In this document: positions 1-10,827 of the stretch, piece after piece
How the letters are laid out: the number at the start of each line of letters is the position of its first letter
Position numbering within the stretch: position 1 is the first letter of the stretch
Source of the DNA: Amylostereum areolatum
Taxonomy: Eukaryota; Basidiomycota; Agaricomycetes; Russulales; Stereaceae
NCBI GenBank assembly: GCA_012932865.1
Contig: SAXG01000011.1
Coordinates: 186,001 to 250,000 of the forward strand
DNA length: 64,000 nt
Direction of reading: 5' to 3'
The notes under the pieces: model-generated
What the model was told of the DNA's origin: nothing
What the model saw: only the letters and a program-made list of their open reading frames with translations
Databases searched by the model: none
Program-made: the position numbers and the translations under genes

Positions 1-1885
1 AGCATTATCTGATCATCCTTACGACCGTACACCCTCCATAGCCCAGGCTTGGCGGGATGTGGCTGGAGAATATCCGACGTAGCATATCCTCTACGTCCAG
101 CAATTGTTGTGTTGAGTACCATCGGTGTATGCTGGTTGTGTTTCTGTAAACCTGTTCAAACTGATTCGTCGTGAACACCGATGAAATGCCGCTACCATGA
201 CGTATAGTTCAGAGGTTCCATCTCCTTGAGGCAAAAAAAAGGGACAGATCTGAGGGGACATGGAGAAATATTCCCAGTCGTAACCCAAAGCCTCCTCTAC
301 GCGTTGTGTGATATATAAGATTGGTTGTGAGGACCAAGTCATATACTCACTGGGGAAAATGGTACTCAAGCCGCCGGCTTCGGAACTAGCATCCGTTCAG
401 GCAAACGATACCAATATAACTGATGGAAAGGTCTCACCAAGCGTATAGAGTCGATACAGGGACACCCTTCGATACCAGGCTATTTCCAACTTCACTAGAC
501 AAGGGGCCGCCGCTGTATATCTAAGAGTAGGAGCGTCAGTACCAGCATGGAAGAAAACGGAAGAGCGATTGGTAGAAGTTCCACTCACTACAGCTCGCAT
601 GGTCTTCAAATACTCGACTACATGAGGGACCTTGTCCCACGCCTATGTTGCATAAGATATATCAGCGGAATGATATGCGTAGGCAGGCTGTGATGGTGCT
701 CATGCCTCAAGAAATGCGGGTGGTCCGAAGGCCAGCATTGATCGTGTAACCATCATGGAGTCTGCGACGTTATAGGGATTCGGAATCACGGCTGGGTTCG
801 TCGGTATGAACATAGCCAATGTTGTTCCATATGCAGCCTTCAATAAAGTCGACGGTCGCGAATCAGGATTTATCTAGTAACTGTGAGTACAGCATCACCC
901 ACCGCAAGCACGATCTCGAAGACTCCCATCCCATGATACATTGGCACTCCTTGGCAACCCATGACGGTGCCTCCTAGTTCCATTTCCCCATATCCTACAA
1001 ATGCATGCAACTGAGTGCAAGATCACGCAGGAAGAGGAAACACACACGCGGAGAGAGACCGAATGTCATGTAATCCTCGTGGGTCCACGTAATCCGGTTT
1101 GGAAAGGCAGTCGACCCTAAAAATGTGACAACATCAACGATACGTTTTGAGATGTGTGCGATCGACATACCGGAGGAGTGGAGGATAAGTACTGGCGCCT
1201 TGAGATCAAATCTGACCGTGCTGTACTTGTTGGATGTACCTTCCTTCGCGTACAAGCTTTCAAAGACGGGCATTCGAGAGCAGGGGATGCGTGTTGTATC
1301 TGCAGAAAGCAGTTGTAGAGCTTCCTCCGCTGTCTGCTCTACAATGGGTGTTCCTTCGATAAGAAGATGACAAACGCCCGAATCCTTTAGGAGGTGTGCG
1401 ATAGCTTCGGGGGAGTTGCGAGGTGATACGAGGAAGGCGGCAAATCCAGCTCGCAGAATTCCGACCACGGTGGTCAGATAGGTGATCGAGTCTATGAGAC
1501 TAGAAGTGAACGAAAGCTAGATAGTACGAACTGTGGCGGGACGCGGCGTACCGGTCGCGGCTATGATGGCGATTATGGCAGGGGTCCCCTTCAGAGCATC
1601 ATCGACCACATTGGGGGACAGGCGAGAGGCAATAAGGAAAGCCGCGCGATGCATAGCGGGGACAGCAGTGGCGAATGATATGTTGTGTATTTTCCCTTGA
1701 ACACCTTGATACACGAAAAGAGGGTGATCAGGGTTGCGCTCCGCCTGCCAGTCGTACAACTCTGGCATTGTGATCGAGGAAGCATTGAAGGGGGGGAGAG
1801 GGAGATCGGGGATGTTGAGAGGGTGTCGTTCGACCTCGGGAATATTGACCATGACGGTTGTTTTTGTCGGTGAGGGCGAAAACAC
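1..1885 (-). CDS. NRPS-like adenylate-forming reductase, adenylation domain (3' part beyond window)
   Basis: AMP-binding (ANL superfamily) domain of a fungal A-T-R type enzyme, which adenylates a carboxylic acid, loads it on a carrier domain and reduces it. Read on the minus strand, the exons join at clean GT-AG sites, for example introns 1551-1492 and 1170-1117. Visible motifs in order: TMPELYDWQAERNPDHPLFV, TTVVGILRAGFAAF with SPRNSPEAIAHLL, the phosphate-binding loop HSSGSTAFP split by an intron, YGEMELGG, YHGMGVF, PTNPAVIPNP, SGGPLSSEVGN, SEAGGLSTIFP, GYDWEYFSMSP, and near position 1 GLWRVYGRKDDQIM, the conserved A8-type hinge. One intron near 690 seems to use a GC donor. I saw no stop within the joined frame, so it may be functional. 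The carrier and reductase domains would lie left of the window. The start at 1885 is uncertain; an in-frame ATG at 1852 is also possible. A decayed paralogue lies at 32,880-34,800. Confidence 0.85.
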
Positions 1886-2733
1886 AAGCGAGGGGGGAAA
1901 GACCGCCTTCTGTGAATGAGGCTTCCAGTGTAAATACTTAGTGGTCCTTCATTTCTCTGAGGTGCCATTGGCATTGGCGCTGAAAACTGGTTTACTTGAA
2001 GGAGTCGCCGGTCCGAGCTCATCTGGTGGTGTTCGGATTGGACCGGTGGTGATACGGCCAGATCATCGACATCCATGATCAAGATTCCAGACATGCTGAC
2101 AGTGCTGTCACCGAGAAGGGTGAATATGTTCAATTGAGGACCTTGCAGACTTGAATATTAGACTCACTGGTGACCGCCCATCAATTATTATCAGGCTTGT
2201 ATCAGGATCGAAGTTGTTGGGTCGTGAATGCATGAAAGCATGATGCATGATCGAGCAAAAGCCGCATAAGTCAGCGGTCACTAGACCAGTGACCGTCACC
2301 CCTACTATAACGCAGATGCCTCCATTTTGTTTGGTCTTTGTTTGTTCTTGCCTAATGAAGCTCGTTCCTCTTCCCTTTCCCCCTCGTTCTCCTCCAAATC
2401 TCCTATGTTTAACCTCAATTCTATTCCTCTTTCGTGTACATTTCAAATTGGACCTTCGTTTCCCTGTTCGAAATTTTTTAGTTCGTTCTGCTAACGATGT
2501 CTCATTGTTACCATACGACGTTCCTTCGGATGTTTTTGCTAACGATGTCTCATTGTTACCATACGACGTTCCTTCGGATGTTTTCCTAACGTCATCCTTC
2601 ACTAGTCTTCGTTCCGCTAATGAGTCCAACCTCATTCCATTTCCAATGCAGGCTGCCTGACCCCGATAACGGGATAGTATTTCTATCTCGATGTCGTCCC
2701 CGGACCCGCTTTCATCGCCCATCTTTTGCACGC
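1886..2733. other. Intergenic region upstream of the Helitron genes
   Basis: This stretch separates the divergent NRPS-like gene (minus) and the first Helitron-associated gene (plus). I recognise no gene. It contains a 48-bp tandem duplication and probably the unidentified 5' end of the Helitron. A short hairpin (GGTCACT...AGTGACC) lies near 2276-2296. Confidence 0.5.
2490..2584. repeat. 48-bp tandem duplication (two copies)
   Basis: Two near-identical 48-bp units beginning GCTAACGATGTCTCATTG start at 2490 and 2538. They keep an open frame on the plus strand, but that frame has no recognisable homology and lies upstream of the likely start at 2734. Confidence 0.85.
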
Positions 2734-4400
2734 ATGTCTTCGTCCACCCTCTTCATCTGCATCGACAACTTCGTTCTTCGTGGCGGCCGCGTTGTGGCGA
2801 CACAGAAGGCGTCTTCGGACTCGGCGAGTACCCGAGATGTTCAGCACGTTCTCTACAACACAACCATGTCCTTTGCGGGCAACTCTGCCATCCCCGCTGA
2901 GCTACGTATCTACGGCGGGTACAACCCTACAGTGTATCCCGAGGAAACCGTCGCTCTCGGCGTTGTCCACGTCTATCTTCCTCCGTCTGGACCTGCATTC
3001 CTCGAGGCCATCTCATTATACCCTTACCCCGGTCACCCTTCCGAACCCGACTATGGGACCCGCGCGCTCGAGATCTCCGAACCTCTTTTCTTCGGCGTTG
3101 GCCAGTCCCGCACCACAAACCTGGCTGAGAGGGCACCCGACGGCCACTCTCGAGCGTTTACGCTCGAAGTAGGTGCATATGTTCGCGACTCGCGCCAGGC
3201 TTCAACCGTTCAGTGCGTTACATGCCTCTGATCATTGGTCTTGCCTAACATGGCTCTGGACAGGTGTTACTACCCACATGACACCAAGCGATGGGCCAAG
3301 ACCCCCCTTCCAACATATCCTCGCATCCCGGTCGTCTTTGGATCTTGCAAAGGTATATCATGGTTGCCTGGCCGTGCGCTTTCCGTCCGCGTCGACAGCA
3401 TTGCAATTGATGTCACACCGACACGGGAGGGCCCCGTGGCGGCGCCAGCTCCCTCTTCCGGCTCGTCTGCCCCTCAGACACCGGCGAAACGTCGTCGATG
3501 GGAGTTGGACCCGACGGACTCCATGGACACCTCACCAGGCATGTCTACTCCCCAATCCTCGCGTCTGCAGCGACGATGGGATATGCCTGTCACTGTGGGT
3601 GCTAATACCCAGGTCACATCCCCTTCGTCGTCTTGGAGGTATGCCCCCCCCCGTTCACGCTCGTATCTTTGGCTAACCCTTCGCTGTTACAAAGTCCGAC
3701 GGTGAATACAGCCTCTGTGGGGCCTTCCCAAACAGCCTTCTCTGGTCCCCCCCTCGCTCGCCCTCAATTTCTTGCTCCGACTGCGCCCGGACCTTCGGCG
3801 ATGGTCGCACCGACGGTGGGGTAAGAATTTCAATCTTTATCTTTTGTATCATCTCTCTTACCTTCCCATGAGGATTCAAATGCCCCAGGATTTGTACACG
3901 GCCCCGACATACACTTACAACACCGTTCAATCATCGTCCGTTCCGCCGACTACGGCCTCAGTGTAGGTTGCTTCCCCCTACACGTTCCACGCTAATTAAT
4001 TCCCCAGACCTTTCCAAACGTCTCCGCAATTCTCGCGCGATATCTTCATGACTTCCTCCCCGTATGTTCTTTACTCGTCTGACTCGAAAATTGCTGACAG
4101 TTACTACTTAGGATGGTTTCTCCTGAACATACAGGGACTTCGACGATGACACAATATGCAACTGCAGCATCTGCCTCCGGAGTCCCTACATTTGGCGGTA
4201 GACTCTCTCCTGTGTATGTCATCGCATTTTGGGGTTCAAAGGTTCGTTTTTTTCTAACTCTTTGCTTCAGGACACCTTCACCTCCGATCGGTATTGGTCG
4301 TACTCCGACTGCCGTATCTTCGGACAGTGTCTCAGCCGGCCCTTCGACATCTGGACGGCCCAAGAGAGCTTCGAAGGGCAAGGGCAGGGGCAAGCCTTGA
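2734..4400 (+). CDS. Uncharacterised Helitron-associated protein, basic C-terminal tail
   Basis: Not a family I can name. The first exon encodes about 160 residues starting MSSSTLFICIDNFVLRGGR, compact and globular with many beta-prone stretches (LRIYGGYNPTVYPEETVALG). After an intron (3213-3263) it continues CYYPHDTKRWAKTPLP and SWLPGRALSVRVDSIAID. The rest is low-complexity Ser/Pro/Thr sequence carrying a PAKRRRW nuclear-signal-like patch, spread over small exons, and ends in the strongly basic tail RPKRASKGKGRGKP with a stop at 4400. Successive exons join at consensus splice sites, which supports a real gene. Its place upstream of the Helitron helicase and its basic tail suggest a nucleic-acid-binding accessory factor, perhaps with the role RPA-like proteins have in plant Helitrons. 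That function is inference only. Confidence 0.6.
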
Positions 4401-4785
4401 ATTTGATTATGTCCATGTACACTACGCTGTTTTCGTTTGGGGCCTCGTTTAAGTACAGTAGTCGCAATCGCAATCGGTGAACAATGTGAAATACCACGGT
4501 GTCTGCCCCATACTGCCAACGGTGTGGCTCTAACCCCTAATTTGGCATGAGATAGCGCGCAATTTGACTTTACTTAGTTGTCTCACGGGTTCTTTGCGAC
4601 ACTCTGCAGTCTGCACCGACCTCCTATACACCGACCGACTGTTGCTGGCTTGATCATGATCTTAGCATGCACATCTCGGTCCTCCCGATAGATATCTCAC
4701 CTGTCTCTGTGACATGACTGATCTGGTTTCCTATTTATGCGTGCTGTTCTTCCGACTGCTGTTCTCTATCGCACATGAACCTGGC

Positions 4786-5736
4786 ATGGTTTTGCCACAC
4801 CATCCCCCGCCTTTCATCTGTCCACTCTTTCCCGTCACAAGTGAGTGTTCTTTCTTTCCTAGCTATGAGCATTGTCAAGCTTACTGTTTTTATGTACAGA
4901 CGATGTATCCCATGGCCCATTTCCGTCGAAACCCATCGTCCAATCCGAACTCGCTCGCACAATTGTGCTCAGATGCGTGAACGATCCATTCGCGTTTGAT
5001 GATGTCGCCGGGCGGTTGGCTGCCGCTTTGGTGGTGCGTTCCGTTATCTTTCCTTCTTACCATGTGCTGAAGGATCTTAGAATGGTCATCCGTTTTTTGA
5101 CACCTCTTGGACGCCATCCGCTCACAACCCCCTGATCCGTGCAACATTCCTTTGGAGCCGTGTTCCGCCCAATTCTTATTCATACCCCTCGTCATCTTTC
5201 TCGTGCTTATTTTCCATCAACTCTGCTTCACCATCATCTGCGTTGGATCTCGCCTATGTTTTGTGGCGTATCACCGACACCGCACGCTTTACGACTGGAT
5301 CCAACCCTATTCTTCTTGGCGTCTCTTACGCGTTCCATTCCACAGGTATCTATGGCCATTTACTATACAATCAAGACATGGCACGCTATTTTAGCATCAT
5401 CGAGGCAAATGCTAATATGCCCGTGAACCATCCACATTGGTGGCCCGTCACCGTTTCATGGCCAGACGAGAACCCCACCGTCGTCGAGAGGGTCACAATG
5501 GAGACCTGTATTTCATATGTGCAGTATGTGTCCAGATCTTTTTGCCGTGGTCAATCTCTGACTTGATCTAAGCTACCTTCACGCACCCGACGTTTCCCCT
5601 CAGCCATATCATACGGACGTCGTCGGCACCTATTCGTGATAGCGGTGACCGACGACCATATCATATTCACACATCCTCTCATATAAATCCACCCCTGTCG
5701 TTCAACTACCCCGGGCGATCACCTACCTCTCTGTAA
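4786..5736 (+). CDS. Uncharacterised second Helitron-associated gene
   Basis: A likely multi-exon gene of unknown function between the first accessory gene and the helicase. Exon 1 begins MVLPHHPPPFICPLFP; an in-frame ATG at 4714 is an alternative start. It splices at about 4840-4900 to a segment containing KPIVQSELARTIVLRCVNDP, then to a segment with LDLAYVLWRITDTARFTTGS, STGIYGHLLYNQDMARYF and NHPHWWPVTVSWPDENPTVV. A last intron leads to a Ser/Pro/His-rich tail ending in TAA at 5734-5736. Frames join at GT-AG sites and the composition is protein-like, but no catalytic motif is visible. A further open, aromatic-rich stretch at about 6030-6180 (around GNYVLQFGTAFYQYPF) could be an extra exon of this gene or of the helicase. 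Confidence 0.45.
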
Positions 5737-6307
5737 CTGGCTTGCACCTCATGTTGTACGTTCTATACTATATACACACGCCCTTTCCACACTTATCCCT
5801 CTATCAGGTCTTCAAAATGACACTACTATCAACACTCAAACTCCTCCATCTCTTCTGTATTGGCACCGTGCATTCAGTCTCCGATGACTTAACGGTTGTC
5901 GAGCAACAACAACGCGGTCCGCGACACGTCCATCATTTGCCTTCGGTTCGTCCCTCTTTAGCTCTGCTCCCGGTGTCTTATTTGATCCTGATATTCATTC
6001 AGTTCTTTCTTCCTGAGCGATCAGATCTACCTCCCCTCGTTTCGGATTTGTCGCCGCGCTCATCAATGCCATCCCTGGAAACTATGTCCTCCAGTTCGGT
6101 ACAGCATTCTACCAATACCCATTTATCTCCTACCCTCTCCTCTACTGCTTCATACCTTCGTGCATATATTGCCAAGTTTACCTCGCGTTGAACGCCTACG
6201 TCTCCTTTTCTGTCCTCAGAATCACATTCCTTTGTTCTGGTACGCATGTAGTGCCTCGGTTAGCCTTACCCCCTCTTATCAAGTGGCCTGTTATATTGTA
6301 TTCAGTG

Positions 6308-9300
6308 ATGACTGTCCCCGAACTCTGGCAAATTGGGCCGATATCAACACCGAGACTCGCGTGGGGGGCGGTTCGGAACGGAAGACCTCACGAGTGTCCT
6401 CATTGTGGCATCGCGCTACTCACAGGAGAGTCCCCGGGTTTTTGCTGTGGTCCGAACGGGAAATACGTCGATGCAACGCCTCCTCTCCCCCCTCTCCCTG
6501 TCGAATTCAACGACGTCATAAACCACCCTGACATCTCGAAAATTTCTCGGAAACTTAACCTCATTTTCTCCTTTGCATCACTCGAAACCACTCACGCGTT
6601 CCCATCGCTCCGTGGTCCACAGGGTTTTCTTGCGATCCAGGGAAAGGTATACCACCGTGTCCGGCCTACTCATGACAACTCCGCCGTGCGTTGGCTTCTT
6701 TACGACGGAGCAATGGTCAATGATGACGTCCTACCTCATGCCCGTCAGGCAGCCGACATCCCTGCTCACTTGATTCATCTCGTTCGCAGTGCAATTCTAC
6801 GAGTAAATCCTCTCGCGGTAGCCCTCAGAGCCCTGGCATCTGTCAATGCACAGGCGTACCCCTCAGCACGTCTTATTCTCTCGGAGTCTGGAGCTGCGAA
6901 CGAGATCGCGGCCCTCATGTCATTCGAAAACACAACACTGAATGAAGTCCAACCTAGGCGTGTCATCATCGCTCGCAATGACGGCTCCGAACAATATATA
7001 GCCACCTACAGCCGTCTCTGGGAACCACTATCTTACCCTCTCCTTTTTCCACACGCTACCCTCGGCTGGGGGAAAACCGGAGCCGTCGGCGACGTTACCG
7101 GAAACCCCACCATTGCTGCACAGGCTGCAGGTCCCGCTGATGCAGACGATTCCCCGACGCAGATGTGGCATTACCGGCGCAATCTCCTTCGAGAACCACG
7201 ATTCAAGATTTTCGGACGGCTTGCAAATGAGTACGCGGTCGACATGTTCAGTCGAAACATCGAGGGGCGACTGAACTATATACGGGCGAATCAAAAACGG
7301 CTTCGAGATGAAGAGGCCGCACTTATGGGTGTCTCCGATGTCTCCGATGCGGAGAACGTCTACCTGCCCGCTTCCTTCTTAGGTTCCAAGCGTTGGTCAT
7401 CAGACCAGGTTGCGGACTCACTAGCCATCGCTGCTGCATTGGGACCGCCAACGTTTTTCATAACCATGACCTGTAATGCGCAATGGCCGGAGATCACGTC
7501 GGAACTCCTCCCTAACCAGGGATATCAAGATCGGCCTGAACTCGTCTGTCGCGTGTTCAAGCGGAAGTTGGCTCTTCTTCTCAAGAATCTCAAGACTATG
7601 TTCCCGAACGTCGGGAAACCTCTCTACTGCATCCATTCCGTGGAATTCCAGAAGCGGGGGCTCCCTCACGCCCACATCCTCATCAAGTACCGTGAGGACT
7701 GTCTTGACGCGGCTAACATTGACGCAGTTGTGTCCGCCGAGATTCCACCCGACCCCGTCGACCGCCAGCTCGTCCTTCAATTTATGATCCACCATCATTC
7801 CGTACCCCCTGCTCCGATCTCAGCATATTGCCAGAGGGAAGACATGTTTGGCAACCGTCGGTGCCGCTTCAAATATCCGAAGGACGTCCAGGTGGTTACA
7901 GAAATTGACGAGGATGGCCGTGTGCAATACCGGCGGCGTAGCGTGGACGACGCATTGGTTGTTCCGCATAACCTCGTCATTCTGCGCAAATTCAAGTGCC
8001 ATATCAACTTTGAGGTGGCAAACTCGTCGCATCTCTTTCAGTATCTCTTCAAGTACATTCACAAAGGTTCGTCATTCATTGATATCACACAGTGCGCGGC
8101 TGACCCTGGTCCAACACGCTCAGGTCCCGACTATGCAAAATTTGCCATCCGAGACGCAGCTGAACCCGTTGACGAGATAGAGGAGTTTTGGAAGGCGAGA
8201 TACCTGACTGCTCTCGAAGCGACGTGGCGTATCCTGGGATTTCACATCACACAGAAGGATCCAGCAGTCTCTGCTCTTCCCATACACCTCCCGGAGGATT
8301 TGTCACATCGTCAATACGCTACTCGACGCGGCGTTCCGGCCTTCTCATCATCGCTGCTTGACCACTACTTTGTACGTCCTCTAGGCGTCTTCATGCATCA
8401 AGGGATTTTCAGAGACTTCCGAGACCTAACATATGCGGAATACTGGGCGTTGTTTCGTACAGAGGCGTTCAATCCCGCGAACGAAGGCAAGGCGCGCTAT
8501 TTTGTCGAGCGCGCTTTTCTCCCGGGTGTCCCTCGCATGCACGTCATTCAGCGTGTTGAAATTCGTCCTCATGTCACTCGCTTACACGCAGTCCGTGCAT
8601 CCGCCGGTGAAGTCTTCTATCTGCGCCGCCTCTTACAACATCGACCTGCATATTCTTACACGGAGCTGCGTATCATCGACGGTACCTTGCACCCATCATT
8701 CCAAGCGGCGGCCGTTGCTGCAGGACTGTTTGCGGATGAACAGGAGGCTGAGTTTGCGTTGCAAGAGGCGGTTGACTCCCTCAAGACCCCTGCACAGCTT
8801 CGCTTCCTTTTCCTTGACCTCCTTCTCAATGACTGTGCCCCATCCCCAATTTATTTATGGACACGTTTCCAGGCTGATATTTCCCGTGACTACACGCTGA
8901 GGCTTCGCAGTGACATCTTGGGGCAAAATGCGGCGCTGCAAAGCATGGCTAGCTATCTAGAAGAACACGGAAAGACGTTAGAGCAATTCGGCCTTCCCGC
9001 TTTTCAAGCATTCGGGGGGGAAGTTCGTCACGAGCGGGGAAAATGGGATCGTCTTGCAGATTCACTCCTTGAACGCGCGACAACGTCATACAACCAATTC
9101 AACGAGGAGCAAAAGGCTATTTTTCTTGAAGTCGTATCCGCTATCCAGCAACACCGGCCACTTCGCCTGTTCATTGACGGCAAAGCAGGCCGTGGAAAAA
9201 CGTTCCTCGTCAACGCCATTTGCGACTACATCCGGTCTTCAAAACAAATCGTGATCCCAACTGCGACCGCCGCATTTGCCGCCCTCCTTTACCCTGGAGG

Positions 9301-10517
9301 TCGTACGACACATTCGGCGTTCAAGGTCTGTGTGCAATCCCATGTGACAGCCAGAGATCCTCACAAATCTGCAGGTGCCAGTCAATGATGGGAACGAGTT
9401 CCTCATCTCAGACATCTCCGCCAACGATGCACGGGGTGAACTCCTGCGTGAGGCCTCGGCCATTATCTGGGATGAGGCGCCAATGGCGAATCGTGCCGTA
9501 CTCTCATGCGTGGAGGAAACATGCCGCCGCGTCATGATGAACGACGCAATTCCTTTTGGTGGTATAGTCGTCCTTCTCTTGGGCGACTTTAGGCAAACAT
9601 GTCCTGTGATCCCCGGAGGCTCTCGACGACAAGTTGTTGACGCTTCGATAAAGTCGGCGACCCTCTGGGAAACATTCACAGTCCGTCGCCTTTCTAGACC
9701 AATCCGTAACGCGGAAGACCCCCTGTTCGCCGCCTACGTCGACTCCATTGGTGATGGTGCAGGTCCAGATATCCCTGTCATGATGCTTAATATCACACAC
9801 TCCGAGACTGAACTCGTCAAGTTCACATTCCCCGACGAGGTTCTCCGCTCTCCCTCTCTATGTTTCCGTCGCGCGATCCTGGCGCCCACAAATGCTCAAG
9901 TGAAGCACTACAACTCCATAATGCTGGAGCGTTTGGACGGACGTGCACGGTCGTATTATTCCTCTGATTCAATCAAGGAGGCAGACGATACAGGTCTCAT
10001 AGACATTGTTCCTGATGCTTTACTGGACTGGGCTCAAAACCGGCATATTCACGGTATTCCTCCTCACATTCTCACCCTGAAAACAAACGTAATATGTCGC
10101 AGCATGAGGAACCTTTCGATAGCAAGAGGCTTGGTCAAAAACTCCCGCGTCGTTGTAGTTGACATCGGGCACCGCATCATCACTGTCCGACTGCTCCGGG
10201 AGCTTCCAGGAAATCAAGTTATTGTCGACCCAGAAGACATCCTCGTTCCTCGGATCCCTTTTCACCACACTCTCAAGTCGGGCCATACCCTCGTTCGACG
10301 ACAATTCCCTCTCGACCTCGCATACAGCACTACATTCAATAGCTGTCAAGGCCTCACACTAGACCGAGTCGGCATTGATTTGACTTCAGCCGTGTTCTCA
10401 CATGGTCAGCTTTACACCGCCTTTTCACGTATTCGGAGGCGGGATCATGGTATGGTCAGGTTGAAGGAGGGCGACTGGGTAACGAGGAATGTAACATACC
10501 GCGAGATTCTCGTGTAA
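6308..10517 (+). CDS. Helitron Rep/Pif1-like helicase transposase
   Basis: Replication initiator and helicase that drives rolling-circle transposition. The model has two exons (6308-9325 and 9375-10517) separated by a 49-nt GT-AG intron that joins HSAFK to VPVNDGNEF, giving about 1,386 residues, normal for an autonomous Helitron. Domains in order: an N-terminal zinc-finger-like CPHC...FCC cluster near residue 35; the Helitron-like N region with EYAVDMFSRNIEGRLNYI; the HUH nuclease motif GLPHAHILIKY near residue 450; the tyrosine motif FQYLFKYIHKG near residue 580; Walker A DGKAGRGKT near 957; Walker B IIWDEAP; and the C-terminal helicase motif STTFNSCQGLTLDRVGIDL. No internal stop or frameshift was seen, so the element looks autonomous. 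The frame stays open upstream of 6308, so the true start or a first exon may be further 5'. Confidence 0.93.
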
Positions 10518-10744
10518 CAGCTGGGATGACGTCAGGATGATGGGGTTAACGGGGCACCTACCATAAAGGATGTTTTCGAAGACTTTCTCGGACGGTCATT
10601 GAATTTATAATTTTATACCATTCTATACTAGGTTAAGCAGCTAAATATGCTTCAATGGCCCAATTGGGGCAGAGTAAGGGACCTTCGGAATTGCTGCAAG
10701 GTCGGCGCTGGATCCTGTTCCCCCGTCACGTGTCTCGTTTAGCC

Positions 10745-10778
10745 TCGGAGCGCAGCTCCGACGACCTTGTCTGCCTAA
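10745..10778 (+). repeat. Predicted Helitron 3' terminal hairpin and CTAA end
   Basis: A perfect stem TCGGAGC/GCTCCGA with a GCA loop (10745-10761) is followed by 13 nt and CTAA (10775-10778), then T. This is the standard Helitron 3' layout of subterminal hairpin, CTRR and host T. It lies about 260 bp beyond the helicase stop codon. Confidence 0.65.
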
Positions 10779-10785
10779 TAGTAGT

Positions 10786-10827
10786 AGCATGAAAGGTACC
10801 CAATCTGCCGTAGGTACCTTTCATGCT
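10786..10827. repeat. 15-bp perfect inverted repeat with 12-nt loop
   Basis: AGCATGAAAGGTACC at 10786-10800 is the exact reverse complement of 10813-10827. It starts 8 nt beyond the predicted Helitron end, so it is either host DNA at the target site or part of a longer Helitron terminus. Confidence 0.8.

Larger units (their letters stand above)
2734..10778 (+). mobile_element. Helitron rolling-circle transposon with accessory genes (5' end not located)
   Basis: The element is defined by a complete Rep/helicase gene (6308-10517) and a Helitron-like 3' terminus. That terminus is a 7-bp-stem hairpin at 10745-10761 followed 13 nt later by CTAA at 10775-10778, with a T immediately after, as expected for A/T target insertion. 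The left coordinate here is only the start of the first accessory gene; a 5' TC end preceded by A could not be fixed without a second copy. Two further genes in the same orientation (2734-4400, 4786-5736) lie directly upstream of the helicase and are inferred to belong to the element. Confidence 0.7.

Noticed and set aside
2247..2660. 137-codon frame covering the 48-bp tandem repeat
   Set aside because: Extends upstream of the likely first gene without homology; probably non-coding or 5' flank.
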